Of a DNA stretch of 64,000 nucleotides, positions 34,460 to 42,759 are shown piece by piece. Both the position numbers and the translations under genes were made by a program. The notes under the pieces were generated by a model. That model was not told where the DNA came from. It searched no databases and worked only from the letters and a program-made list of their open reading frames with translations. Numbering within the stretch: the stretch's first letter is position 1; each line of letters opens with the position of its first letter. Where the stretch lies: assembly GCF_019670105.1 (NCBI RefSeq), contig NZ_AP023032.1, forward strand, positions 1,792,972-1,856,971, in the 5' to 3' direction. Source of the DNA: Agarivorans albus. Lineage in GTDB: Bacteria > Pseudomonadota > Gammaproteobacteria > Enterobacterales > Celerinatantimonadaceae.

Positions 34460-36709
34460 ATGAGTAGAAAGATTGAGTTACTTGCCCCCGGTGGTGATGT
34501 AGAAGCCATAAAGGCGGCGGTAATCGCTGGTGCCAATGCGGTGTATTGTGGTTTAGATACCTTTAATGCCCGTAACCGTGCCTCAAACCTTTCTTTTGAT
34601 GATTTGAATGGTATTTTACGCTTGGCGCATAAGTATGATTGTGAGGTGTTTCTCACCCTAAACGTGGTCATTCTTGAACAAGAAATTCCTGCCATGGTTA
34701 AGTTGCTTAACAAACTGGTAAATACCAGCCTTAACGGGATTATTGTGCAAGACTTGGGCATGTTTAACTTAGTTAAGAAGCATTTCCCAAGCTTAGATAT
34801 TCATGCTTCTACCCAGCTCACAACCCACAACGAAGGGCAGGTAGAGTTTTTGGCAAAGCTTGGCGCTTCTAGGCTAAACCTGTCACGCGAGTTAAATTTG
34901 GCTGAGATAAAAACGCTAACGGCTTTAGCACATAAACATGATGTATTAACCGAGGTGTTTGTACATGGCTCGTTATGTATCGCCTTTTCTGGTCAGTGTT
35001 ATTCAAGTTCGGTAAGTGTGGGTAACTCAGGTAACCGCGGCCGTTGTAGCCAAGCATGTAGAGACGAATACGAAATCACCAATGCTGGTAATCGCTTCCC
35101 ACTTAACCTTAAAGACAATTCTGCTTATTTTGATTTGCCAGAGCTGGTGGATGCACAAGTAGACTCACTTAAAATTGAGGGCCGTATTAAAGGTGCTCAC
35201 TATGTTTACACCGTGGTGGATAGCTGGCGTAAACATATCGACAAGTTTGTTGAGACCGGAAAAATTCTAGCCGACGATTCAAACCTATACCGAGTATTTA
35301 ACCGAGATTTCACCAATTCCTTCTTAAAGGGCAACCTTACCAAGGATATGTTTATCGATAACCCGCGTGATAACAGCGTGCAGCATGCAGTTCAAAAATA
35401 TAACGCTATATCAGTGGTAGAGATTAAAGAAGCCAGAAAAGGCTTGCACGCAGAGCGCAACGAAATTGGTGATGAACTAGCCGAAAAAGTTAAGTACTTG
35501 AGCATTGCTAAGCAGCCTTTAAAGGTTCAGTTTTCTGGTGAATTAAACCAACCCTTGCGTTTAATTCTCACTGTTGGTGATAAGGATAAAGTGTATCAAT
35601 TGGCGACTGAAGAGTTGCTTAGCCAAGCCGGTAAACAATCTTTAGACCAAGCCCTGCTTGAGAAGCGTTTTAAAAACTTCGCTAACCGAGATTACGATTA
35701 CGCTGAGTTTGATTGCTCAGGTTTAGCAGCTAACTTAAGTTTGCCACTTAAGCAAATTAGTGAGCTGAAAAACCAGGCTATATTGGCCTTAAACAATTCT
35801 GTGCCACATGTGCCAGCGGTAGAGGTGCCAGCCTTGCCTAAGCATCCTCGCACAGAAGGTAAACCAAGCATGTCGCTGCTTATTGCAGATGAAAAAGACT
35901 TACACCTATGTGATTTAACCGAATCAGATGTTTATTTTAAGCTGCCAGAGAGCTTTAAAACTGGCAATAATAAATACATTGATATTTTCTTACGTAATCC
36001 GCGATTAATCCCGTGGTTCCCAGCGGTGTTAATTGGTAAAGATTATCTAGAAGCGGTGCGTTTACTGGAAGAAGTTCGCCCAGCACGTATTGTAAGTAAC
36101 AATACCGGTGTGGCTTTTAAGGCTTACCAAATGGGCATTGAGTGGATAGCCGGACCATTCTTAAATACCACCAATTCACACGCTTTAGTCACTTTAAAAG
36201 AAGAGCTTAATTGTGCTGGTGCGTTTATTTCTAACGAAATTAATCGCATGCAAATTCGAAATATTACCAAGCCCGATAACTTCAAATTGCTCTACAGCAT
36301 TTATCACCCTATTTTGATGATGACTAGCCGGCAGTGTTTCTTCCAACAAACTGTAGGCTGTAATAAGCCTGCGATTGAAGATGGCTGCATGCTTAAGTGT
36401 ACTAAGGCTACCACTATTACTAATGTGAAAGGTGTGTCATTTGCGGTCGACAAACAAAAGGGCGGTTACCCAAGTATTTACAACCACGAGCAATTCTTGA
36501 ACTTTGATATTGTGAATGATCTAGCAGGCCAGTTTGACGAGTTTTTTATCGACTTAACCAACATAGGCGCCGGCTCGAAAGCTGAGTTAGACAAAACGGT
36601 GTTGGTCACTCAGTTTGAGGCATTTCTGCAAGGGGATGAGCAAGCGCAACAACAGCTTAGTAGTATGGTTACAGTGGCAACAAACGCCCAATACAGCCAA
36701 GGCTTGTAA
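34460..36709 (+). CDS. U32 peptidase-family protein (RlhA/YdcP-like, probable RNA-modifying enzyme)
   Basis: 749 residues. The N-terminal 330 residues follow E. coli RlhA/YdcP: IELLAPGGDVEAIKAAVIAG, ASNLSFDDL, IVQDLGMF, LDIHASTQLTTHN and ELNLAEI. Four Cys in FVHGSLCIAFSGQCYSS and GRCSQACR (Cys173, 180, 196, 200) are the conserved iron-sulfur ligands of U32 enzymes that hydroxylate rRNA or tRNA using prephenate-derived chemistry. It is about 100 residues longer than RlhA; the extra C-terminal part carries more Cys (SRQCFFQQTVGCNKP, GCMLKCTKA). Exact RNA target cannot be stated; a true peptidase role is now doubted for most U32 members. Confidence 0.85.
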   Translation: MSRKIELLAPGGDVEAIKAAVIAGANAVYCGLDTFNARNRASNLSFDDLNGILRLAHKYDCEVFLTLNVVILEQEIPAMVKLLNKLVNTSLNGIIVQDLGMFNLVKKHFPSLDIHASTQLTTHNEGQVEFLAKLGASRLNLSRELNLAEIKTLTALAHKHDVLTEVFVHGSLCIAFSGQCYSSSVSVGNSGNRGRCSQACRDEYEITNAGNRFPLNLKDNSAYFDLPELVDAQVDSLKIEGRIKGAHYVYTVVDSWRKHIDKFVETGKILADDSNLYRVFNRDFTNSFLKGNLTKDMFIDNPRDNSVQHAVQKYNAISVVEIKEARKGLHAERNEIGDELAEKVKYLSIAKQPLKVQFSGELNQPLRLILTVGDKDKVYQLATEELLSQAGKQSLDQALLEKRFKNFANRDYDYAEFDCSGLAANLSLPLKQISELKNQAILALNNSVPHVPAVEVPALPKHPRTEGKPSMSLLIADEKDLHLCDLTESDVYFKLPESFKTGNNKYIDIFLRNPRLIPWFPAVLIGKDYLEAVRLLEEVRPARIVSNNTGVAFKAYQMGIEWIAGPFLNTTNSHALVTLKEELNCAGAFISNEINRMQIRNITKPDNFKLLYSIYHPILMMTSRQCFFQQTVGCNKPAIEDGCMLKCTKATTITNVKGVSFAVDKQKGGYPSIYNHEQFLNFDIVNDLAGQFDEFFIDLTNIGAGSKAELDKTVLVTQFEAFLQGDEQAQQQLSSMVTVATNAQYSQGL

Positions 36710-37038
36710 CTCTCTAACAAGCACTGCTGGTATTTTGCTAGCAGTGTTTTGACGACTATTTGATCAGCGTTGCTTGGTAGAGGGGTACCTTGTTAAAAAG
36801 CACTTCTCCCGTTGTTTTTAAGCATTTGGTTCGCTTAGCGTCACGCTCATATACGTGCGCTGTTTGATGATTTATTACGCGCTAAGTATGCTGTACACCC
36901 TCTCAATATTGACTCATCCCTCATTAGCCTGATAGCATCGCCACTTTATTGATTTTAAAGTTAATACCTAGCAACTAAAACAGGCAAGGAACCGCATGTT
37001 TAAGGCAGCAAACCAAGGCGGCGTAGAGCGAGGCAAGT
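36710..37038. other. Intergenic region before the toxin gene
   Basis: About 330 bases holding the terminator at 36722 and, near its right end, an ATG at 36996 whose frame closes after 19 codons across the toxin start. No other feature seen. Confidence 0.5.
36722..36750 (+). terminator. Rho-independent terminator of the U32 gene
   Basis: CACTGCTGG (36722-36730) pairs with CTAGCAGTG (36738-36746) with one G-U, followed by TTTT. It begins 13 bases past the stop. Confidence 0.85.
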
Positions 37039-38067
37039 ATGCAAGCAAACGCTAATCCTATCGAGCAATCTAAATTCAACCAAACACTGCTAGTAGACCC
37101 ATTTGGCCAGTCTTATTTTTTCTTGCCTGCTCAAGCTAATACTCATGACGTACCTGCAGAGCAAGTTCAAAATAGTATTGAGAAGTACAACATTGATGCC
37201 TTGTTACAAAACCATAGCGTCTCATGGGGCCAGCAATTTGATATTGATAGGCTCTATCAGCAAGTTTCTAATGACTACTTAGCACACCACAAATCTCGCC
37301 AAGATAAACTCAGCTGGTTAAGCCGCAGCATTATGAGTGGAGAGGTAAGTGTATTTAAGGGTGAAAACTTTGCGCCGTTGCCACCAACCGATGCCGAAGG
37401 CGGAATTCCGGTAGCTGCTTCAACAGCTGTTGGTAACTCTCAAAGGCCAGCTGAGCGGCCTTCAAAAGCGCTTGGACTTGGAGGCTATAGTAATGAATTC
37501 TTAGAAGGAAGCTCAGCTAATCAAGCTCAGCCTAACTTTGATATAAATAACGAAGCTATTCCCATAGATAAGCAAGCTTCAATAGATACGATGACTAAAC
37601 TAGCTAAAAGTGAAGGGGATTCTATGCAGCACATAAAGGCTAGGGAGACCGTTGCTAGAGATTATTTGGAAAACAATGGGTTTACTAAGGACCAAATTCA
37701 CGATGCTTTGGGCTCTCCTGACGGAACCAAGGACGGTGGAGTAGATCTAACTCAGCCTTTGGAGGTAATCAGTTTCCCACCTCCGGAATCTATGTCTCAA
37801 CATGTTAAGTCACATGGTTATCCCGGGAATTGGTTTGATCCTAAATCTAATCAGTCTCCTGATTCTTTAGGCATCAGTGGTGAAGGAAGAACTTCCAAGC
37901 CTTTTACAGTAGTTAAAGGTACAGGGTTAAAATCGTCAGCTAAACCAGTAAAAGATAACTGGACCACTCCAGGTGTAGATGTTCATTGCAGTGGCGGTGG
38001 AACCCAACTGCTAGTCAATGATGAGATAAAAAACAAAATTATTGAAATAAATCCAAAGGGCATTTAA
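37039..38067 (+). CDS. Polymorphic toxin with type-46-like C-terminal domain
   Basis: 342 residues. The N-terminal ~110 residues (TLLVDPFGQSYFFLPAQAN and a helical stretch) look like a delivery or marker region I cannot name; residues about 110-185 are a low-complexity Pro/Ser/Gly linker. From about 195 the protein reads like polymorphic toxin type 46: YLENNGFTKDQIHDAL, VDLTQPLEVISFP, GYPGNWFDPKSNQSPDSLGIS, and the closing SGGGTQ (Gly319-Gln323) after NWTTPGVDV. That family is thought to be ADP-ribosyltransferase-like. No Rhs repeats, VgrG or PAAR partner is in the window, so the secretion route is unknown. The next gene begins immediately after the stop, the normal arrangement for an immunity protein. 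Confidence 0.75.
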   Translation: MQANANPIEQSKFNQTLLVDPFGQSYFFLPAQANTHDVPAEQVQNSIEKYNIDALLQNHSVSWGQQFDIDRLYQQVSNDYLAHHKSRQDKLSWLSRSIMSGEVSVFKGENFAPLPPTDAEGGIPVAASTAVGNSQRPAERPSKALGLGGYSNEFLEGSSANQAQPNFDINNEAIPIDKQASIDTMTKLAKSEGDSMQHIKARETVARDYLENNGFTKDQIHDALGSPDGTKDGGVDLTQPLEVISFPPPESMSQHVKSHGYPGNWFDPKSNQSPDSLGISGEGRTSKPFTVVKGTGLKSSAKPVKDNWTTPGVDVHCSGGGTQLLVNDEIKNKIIEINPKGI

Positions 38068-38355
38068 GTGAATTATAAAAATCTTGTAGCATCGACGAAC
38101 CTTGCATTAACTGAGTTCTCAAAGAAAAATATCGCTTCTATAGAGCTCGCGGTATACGACTCCATAATAGAGCAGCTAAAATTTATATTGCATGAAGCAA
38201 ATTTAGGGAACGACCCTAGAGATAGCCTGCCCCAAGGGCAAACTTTTACTTATGGTGTAATCTCATCAAGAAATTTTGCTTCTCCCGAAGAGCTAAAGCT
38301 AAAGCGCTTCTTAGATGATGTTACGTCGCACCTTTATCCTGAAGACTTCAGCTAG
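38068..38355 (+). CDS. Probable immunity protein for the upstream toxin
   Basis: 95 residues from GTG at 38068, directly after the toxin TAA with no spacing, which implies translational coupling. Small, acidic, soluble and helical (NLALTEFSKKNIASIELAVYDSIIEQLKFILHEA), as expected for a cytoplasmic immunity protein. No family recognised; function is inferred from position. Confidence 0.65.
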   Translation: MNYKNLVASTNLALTEFSKKNIASIELAVYDSIIEQLKFILHEANLGNDPRDSLPQGQTFTYGVISSRNFASPEELKLKRFLDDVTSHLYPEDFS

Positions 38356-38396
38356 TTGCTGAGCTTAGCGGCTTAGTTGATTGGTCTCTGATGTAA

Positions 38397-38549
38397 AAGG
38401 CTTTTAGTTTAGATAATCTAAGCCGTTGTGGTCACCCTGATATGGATTTATGCCAAAGCTTTAAGATGAGTGATGATTTTTTGTTTAACCAAGGGATGTT
38501 AGATCTGTTTAAAGACATTGCCAAACGCCATAAAATGGGGACCTTATAA
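38397..38549 (+). pseudogene. Orphan C-terminal coding scrap next to the toxin pair
   Basis: An open stretch closed by TAA upstream (38394-38396) reads SLDNLSRCGHPDMDLC, then SDDFLFNQGMLDLFKDIAKR and stop. An ATG at 38442 could give 35 residues but has no ribosome site. Its end-of-gene position beside a toxin/immunity pair suggests a displaced toxin or immunity tail left by module exchange. Confidence 0.35.
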
Positions 38550-38581
38550 GTTTAATACAGTCAGGGAGCTAATCCGCTAAC

Positions 38582-39265
38582 GTGTCTACATTACCTATAT
38601 TGTACTCTCTGCAAAACTGTCCTTATGCGATGAGGGCTCGATTGGCTATTTTGCTGGCGGGGCAAGCTGTGCATTTGCGGCCGATTGTTATGAAAAACAA
38701 GCCTGAAGAAATGCTAGCCTTGTCGCCAAAAGGAACGGTACCGGTATTGGTTTTAGCTGATACCCTCAACGCTGAAGCAACTCAATATCAGGTTATTGAT
38801 GAGAGCCTAGATATAATGCTGTGGGCGCTAAGGCGTAACGATCCTAATGATTTATTGTATTCATCGCGAGGCGATGCGCTAGATGAAATACTGCAAGTTA
38901 TTGAGCATAACGATCAGCAATTTAAGCCGGATTTAGAGCGCTACAAAGACGCAAAACGCTACCATCATCAAGACCTAGAAGCATGCAGGCTAAAGTGTGA
39001 GCCTTTTGTGCAAGACTTGGAGCAACGTTTAACTAAACACCGGTTTCTAATGGGCGATAAAGCCAGCCTTCTTGATTATGCTTTACTGCCGTTTATTCGA
39101 CAGTTTTCCAAGGTTAACCGACAGCTTTACCTAAATGGCCCATATACTCACTTACAAGCTTGGTTAAATCTGCATTTGCAAAGTCGCCTTTTTTCTAAAG
39201 CGATGTTTAAACATCCTCTATGGTTGGACACTCAGCAAGACATTGTATTTGGAGAGAGTTACTAG
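38582..39265 (+). CDS. Glutathione S-transferase-family protein
   Basis: 227 residues from GTG at 38582. Thioredoxin-fold N-terminus PILYSLQNCPYAMRARLAILLAG with CPYA (Cys13), then KGTVPVL (cis-Pro) and the all-helical C-terminal domain (about 90-227) with FLMGDKASLLDYALLPFIRQ, the usual N-capping Asp. The cysteine suggests an omega/Grx2-like GST with thiol-transferase rather than Tyr/Ser chemistry. Monocistronic with a strong terminator. Confidence 0.88.
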   Translation: MSTLPILYSLQNCPYAMRARLAILLAGQAVHLRPIVMKNKPEEMLALSPKGTVPVLVLADTLNAEATQYQVIDESLDIMLWALRRNDPNDLLYSSRGDALDEILQVIEHNDQQFKPDLERYKDAKRYHHQDLEACRLKCEPFVQDLEQRLTKHRFLMGDKASLLDYALLPFIRQFSKVNRQLYLNGPYTHLQAWLNLHLQSRLFSKAMFKHPLWLDTQQDIVFGESY

Positions 39266-39311
39266 CTTACGGCCTTCACGCTGTCATTTATAGTAGCTTG
39301 TTAACTGTATT

Positions 39312-39342
39312 AATAGCTCCAGCAAATGCTAGAGCTATTTTT
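39312..39342 (+). terminator. Rho-independent terminator of the GST gene
   Basis: AATAGCTC (39312-39319) pairs with GAGCTATT (39332-39339), with an inner AGC/GCT pair, then TTT. The A-run on the other side may let it also stop the converging DUF2834 gene. Confidence 0.85.
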
Positions 39343-39363
39343 AATCGATTAACCCATTTCTGA

Positions 39364-39696
39364 CTAAGGGATACCCTGAACAGCTGCAGCGGTTTGTTGA
39401 TTTCTTATTTTAAAGTACAAGTACGCTGGTAAAGCGCAGCTTAGGCCTATGGATAAGTTGATCACAATAAACCAGTACGGTTTTGGACGATCTGCTTGCT
39501 TATCGCTAAACATGAACAGCCAAAACACCAGTGAGCTAATCAGTAAATCAGTACTAAAGCCACCTGCAGCGCCATTTGCAAAAAGGGCAGGAATAAATAG
39601 CCCTAAATTAAAGCCATGTGCCGTAATAAACTCAATAAAAAACACATAGGGCACAATGGCTCCTGCTATAGCCAAAAACAGATAGAGATGTTTCAT
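39364..39696 (-). CDS. DUF2834 membrane protein
   Basis: 110 residues with three membrane segments: LYLFLAIAGAIVPYVFFIEF, GFSTDLLISSLVFWLFMFSD, and WFIVINLSIGLSCALPAYLYF. FNLGLFIPALFANGAAGGFSTDLLISSLVFW is typical of DUF2834. GGAGCAATT precedes the start. It is divergent from a MarR gene with a palindrome between them, so that regulator probably controls it. Function unknown. Confidence 0.82.
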   Translation of the reverse strand: MKHLYLFLAIAGAIVPYVFFIEFITAHGFNLGLFIPALFANGAAGGFSTDLLISSLVFWLFMFSDKQADRPKPYWFIVINLSIGLSCALPAYLYFKIRNQQTAAAVQGIP

Positions 39697-39749
39697 AATT
39701 GCTCCTTATGTATACTTGGTTGACATAAGCGTAGTGACTAGGGGTGATT

Positions 39750-40229
39750 ATGTCAACAAGGTTGACACGGGTGGGCGTTGCGATGGTTGATAGCCACGCT
39801 TTGCAGTTGGTTATGGCAACTAGCAAAATTCAAGATTTAACAAGTAATTACTTATCTAAGGCTCTCTCTAACAAGGGCTACAGTTCAATTAGCCCTGCCA
39901 CCTTAAGTTTTTTAAGTGCGTTAGATTGCGGGATTAATTTTGGTTCGGAAATCGCGAGAAATTTAGGTGTGAGTCGCCAGATGGTGGCTAAAACAGTAAA
40001 AGATCTAAGTAACAAAGGGTACTTGGAACAGCGAGAGGGAGTAGGTAAACAAAAGCAAATTTTGTTTACTCATCAAGGTGAGTTGTTAATGGCTGATGCG
40101 AGGTTGTTGTTGGCTGAATTAGACCAACATTTAGCGAATGCCATTGGCAAAGAGCACTTAGGTGATTTGGTTAATGGTTTTAGCCAATTAGAAGCGGTGC
40201 TTAGTACTAAGCTGAATAATGAGGGTTAA
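39750..40229 (+). CDS. MarR-family transcriptional regulator
   Basis: 159 residues from ATG 39750; GTG 39744 and ATG 39783 are alternatives. The last would keep the whole winged-helix domain and move the palindrome at 39751-39767 out of the coding region, so it may be the true start. Core: SISPATLSFLSALDCGINFGSEIARNLGVSRQMVAKTVKDLSNKGYLEQREG, the HTH plus wing. Likely autoregulates and controls the divergent DUF2834 gene. Ligand unknown. It overlaps the end of the convergent DUF4344 gene by four bases. Confidence 0.8.
   Translation: MSTRLTRVGVAMVDSHALQLVMATSKIQDLTSNYLSKALSNKGYSSISPATLSFLSALDCGINFGSEIARNLGVSRQMVAKTVKDLSNKGYLEQREGVGKQKQILFTHQGELLMADARLLLAELDQHLANAIGKEHLGDLVNGFSQLEAVLSTKLNNEG
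39751..39767. promoter_or_regulatory. Palindrome at the MarR start
   Basis: TGTCAAC-AAG-GTTGACA is a perfect seven-base inverted repeat with a three-base centre. A half site (GGTTGACA) recurs at 39718-39725 nearer the DUF2834 gene. MarR dimers bind such palindromes. Confidence 0.6.
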
Positions 40230-40996
40230 GGTTGTTTTAAGTAAGTGTGCCAGCTTTGGTTAGTTTGCTGGTACTGGTGAATGCAAAACTCTTGGCGCTC
40301 TGCCAAGTAGCTGGTGTCAATCTCATTTAGCAATTTGGGGTAGCGTTTAGGGTTAGAGCCATACACTAAACACAGGGTTGAAAAATAGCGTTGTAAATCA
40401 AAACTGTGTTCATTTATATATTCACTTAACTCGTAAAAATTGGGTTTATCTTCAGATTCAAACGCAAACATGTCGGCTGCACTAATTGCTACTTCGTCAC
40501 CCAGTTCAACGTAGTTGAGTAATACAATGGTGGCTAAATTGTCTGCGGCATCTTCCTCTTTGCCAAGGATTGGTATTTGCTGGTCGGTAATGTAAGCGTG
40601 GCCTAACTCATGTAACAGGGTGTGCAATAGAGTGTCTATGGCCGCATCTTCTGCGCTTATGCCATAGCGTTTTTGGTAGTTGTTGTTGGCGAAAAACTCT
40701 AGGGTCTCGGCAACAAAGGCATAAGGAATGTAAATACCATGAGCGTCTGGGTCGTACAGTGGGCCATCATTGATGCCATATTCCAAAGTTACTGCTCGTC
40801 TAAAGTTGAACAGCTGTGTGACTAACTGACTAAAGTGCTGGTTTATATTACTGCGTTTTATAAGCGCACGGCTTTCTTTATCGGCTTGGCTTACCGCTGG
40901 TTGCATTACTATTTGAATGTTTGTTGCGTGTTGGTTTGCTAATGTCGGATAAGCAATAAGCCCCAATAAAATGACAAGTATCTTAATAAGCTTCAA
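40226..40996 (-). CDS. DUF4344-family secreted metallopeptidase-like protein
   Basis: 256 residues with a signal peptide (1-20, ending TLA-N). Zinc-peptidase motif HELGH at 129-133 inside TLLHTLLHELGHAYI, with a downstream acidic GKEEDAADNLAT that supplies the likely third ligand. YGINDGPLYDPDAHGIYIPYAF and SEYINEHSFDLQRYF are typical of DUF4344. Predicted periplasmic or surface peptidase; substrate unknown. Confidence 0.82.
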   Translation of the reverse strand: MKLIKILVILLGLIAYPTLANQHATNIQIVMQPAVSQADKESRALIKRSNINQHFSQLVTQLFNFRRAVTLEYGINDGPLYDPDAHGIYIPYAFVAETLEFFANNNYQKRYGISAEDAAIDTLLHTLLHELGHAYITDQQIPILGKEEDAADNLATIVLLNYVELGDEVAISAADMFAFESEDKPNFYELSEYINEHSFDLQRYFSTLCLVYGSNPKRYPKLLNEIDTSYLAERQEFCIHQYQQTNQSWHTYLKQP

Positions 40997-41152
40997 TAGC
41001 AGGCCTCTAGGTATTTAGCGACTGGTGCTTTTAGCTTAGCTGTTATTTCGCTTGCTAGCCTTAGCTTGTGATGGCCTTATGTGAAGTTAAGTAAACCCAG
41101 AAATGAGCCAGCAAATCTGGGTTTAAAGTTAAAGCTTGGGTAAGGCTAAAGC

Positions 41153-41443
41153 TTACTCAGGTACCGCGTAAGTACTAATGTTCATAAACACCGCTTGCTC
41201 CCTAAGTGGCAAAAGCGCTTGATAATTAGGGCTGTCGTACCAGCTTTGCAAATTGCTCATACTGGGAAACTTAATTACTCCCACAGCATCATGCTCATTT
41301 GCACCACTAAGGTTGCCAGAAAATTTCCCTTTTATTACCAGCTCACCGCCATACTCGCCCAGTGTAGCGGCTGCTTGTTGGCCATATTGCGCAAATTTTT
41401 CTGGGTCTTTTACTTGGCTAGTTGCAACAAAAAATGCAGTCAT
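41153..41443 (-). CDS. DUF1330-family protein
   Basis: 96 residues forming one ferredoxin-like domain: AFFVATSQVKDPEKFAQYGQQA, GELVIKGKF, and VIKFPSMSNLQSWYDSPNYQALLPLRE, which is diagnostic of DUF1330. AAGGAA before the ATG. Divergent from a TetR gene, with GTACAA-type repeats in between, so probably its target. Enzymatic role unknown. A stem-loop AAACCCAG/CTGGGTTT (41093-41124) follows the gene. Confidence 0.85.
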   Translation of the reverse strand: MTAFFVATSQVKDPEKFAQYGQQAAATLGEYGGELVIKGKFSGNLSGANEHDAVGVIKFPSMSNLQSWYDSPNYQALLPLREQAVFMNISTYAVPE

Positions 41444-41515
41444 GTCTCGGTCTTCCTTTTAGTTGGCTTGCATAAAATCAAGATGTAACAGGGCATGTTA
41501 ACTGCGCCCAACAAG

Positions 41516-41684
41516 GTACAATATTTATTGTACACATGCGTACAATTTAGTTTTATAAATTGTTTTTGTCCATAGATGTACAAAAAATAAATCACAAATA
41601 GTCGTTTCATCTGAAGAGCAAGCTTAGATGGCCAACTTCTGGAGCAGAGATTAGGCAGCTAAGTACAATTATGCTAATTTGTAC
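41516..41684. promoter_or_regulatory. Cluster of GTACAA-type operator palindromes
   Basis: GTACAATA-TT-TATTGTAC at 41516-41533 is perfect. TTGTAC-n6-GTACAA overlaps it (41529-41546), and GTACAA-n10-TTGTAC lies at 41663-41684. They cover the region between the divergent DUF1330 and TetR genes and are likely the TetR protein's own sites. Confidence 0.65.
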
Positions 41685-41717
41685 ACATGTGAACATATTG
41701 AGCAGTATCAGAAGAAC

Positions 41718-42305
41718 ATGGGTAGAGCAGCGAAGTTTGATCGTTCAGCAGCAATAGAAGATTGCATGAATGAGTTTTGGTTACATGGTTACGAGGCCTG
41801 TTCGGTTAAAGCCTTATCCGAAAAACTTGGCATAACGCGTTCCAGTTTTTATAACGCATTTGGTAGTCGCCAAGCGCTGTTTTTAGAAACCCTAGATTTA
41901 TACGCCACCATTACCCCTGATCAAGTTTTAAACCAGCCAGAGCAACATACTAATGTACTCGCGCTAATTAACGCATTTTTCGCAGATGTATGCCGTTTTA
42001 GAGCAAGCGATCCCGAAGCGCGTGGATGTTTGGTGATTAACTCGATCTCTGAGTTAGTGGCTGTAGACGAAGAATTGGGTGAAAACCTAAGCAAAATGGT
42101 GCACGCCAACATTGCCCGCTTCGAGCAGCTATTGCAACTAGCAGTGGCTAAAGGGGAGCTAGAAGAACAGCAAACTAGAGAGAAAGCTTTAGCGCTACAA
42201 AGTTTACTAATGGGAGTTAGCGTGTTGTCAAAAGTTGTTACCAGTGAGGCGGAATTATTGGTGATAGTTAAGCAAACGTTAACTGGGCTTGGATTAGCTA
42301 AATAA
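41718..42305 (+). CDS. TetR-family transcriptional regulator
   Basis: Start taken at ATG 41718 (MGRAAKFDRSAA) because the operator-like repeat at 41663-41684 would otherwise lie inside the gene; an in-frame TTG at 41679 is the alternative. 195 residues. HTH: AIEDCMNEFWLHGYEACSVKALSEKLGITRSSFYNAFGSRQALF. The C-terminal half with GCLVINSISELVAVDEELG is of the TetR_C_16-like/AcrR group. Probably represses the divergent DUF1330 gene and itself, and may control the following cupin gene 32 bases away. Confidence 0.85.
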   Translation: MGRAAKFDRSAAIEDCMNEFWLHGYEACSVKALSEKLGITRSSFYNAFGSRQALFLETLDLYATITPDQVLNQPEQHTNVLALINAFFADVCRFRASDPEARGCLVINSISELVAVDEELGENLSKMVHANIARFEQLLQLAVAKGELEEQQTREKALALQSLLMGVSVLSKVVTSEAELLVIVKQTLTGLGLAK

Positions 42306-42337
42306 TCAAATTGGCTTAATTAAGGGGCGTAATAGTT

Positions 42338-42652
42338 ATGGACAATCTATTTGCTAAGTTGCCTAGGGATAAGACCCAAGAGCATTTTAGTGACTTACTA
42401 CAAGCCGATGGATTAAGGGTTGAGCGGATTGTTTCTTATGGACAAGCCTCACCTGAACAGGGTTGGTATGACCAAGAAGAAAATGAATGGGTAAGCGTTT
42501 TAGAAGGCTCGGCAGTTATAGAGTTTGATAACGGCCAGCGTGTTGTTTTAGGAAAGGGTGATTACTTAAACATCCCCGCACATCAAAAGCATCGAGTAGC
42601 AGAAACAGCGGAAAATGTGGCGACTATTTGGTTGGTGATTTTCTACAAATAA
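42338..42652 (+). CDS. Cupin-domain protein
   Basis: 104 residues, one cupin barrel. Motif region: GWYDQEENEWVSVLEGSAVIEFDNGQRVVLGKGDYLNIPAHQKHRVAET, with the second motif's PxxxxHR intact (His in HQKHRV) and the first degenerate. Similar to stand-alone cupins annotated as phosphoribosylaminoimidazole-carboxylase-like or metal-binding sensors; substrate unknown. Co-directional with and close behind the TetR gene. Confidence 0.82.
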   Translation: MDNLFAKLPRDKTQEHFSDLLQADGLRVERIVSYGQASPEQGWYDQEENEWVSVLEGSAVIEFDNGQRVVLGKGDYLNIPAHQKHRVAETAENVATIWLVIFYK

Positions 42653-42759
42653 ACAACGAGCCTATGCGCAATTAAGGCGTTTTAAAACACGATCTTACTC
42701 AATACTTAAAACAGTTATTAGGATTAAAGTAAATATAGAAATCAATAAAGGAGACTCTC

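Noticed and set aside
34460-36709. Calling the U32 protein a collagenase or a true peptidase
   Set aside because: The conserved Cys set and N-terminal blocks follow RNA-modifying U32 members; no protease motif is visible.
37039-38355. T6SS Rhs/VgrG effector
   Set aside because: No Rhs repeats, PAAR, VgrG or tail genes in the window and the N-terminus is not a recognised T6 marker.
42653-42700. attC-like sequence after the cupin gene (AAC...GCCT / AGGC...GTT)
   Set aside because: Only about 35 bases between boxes and no inner structure; too short for attC. A weak terminator with T-rich end is more likely.
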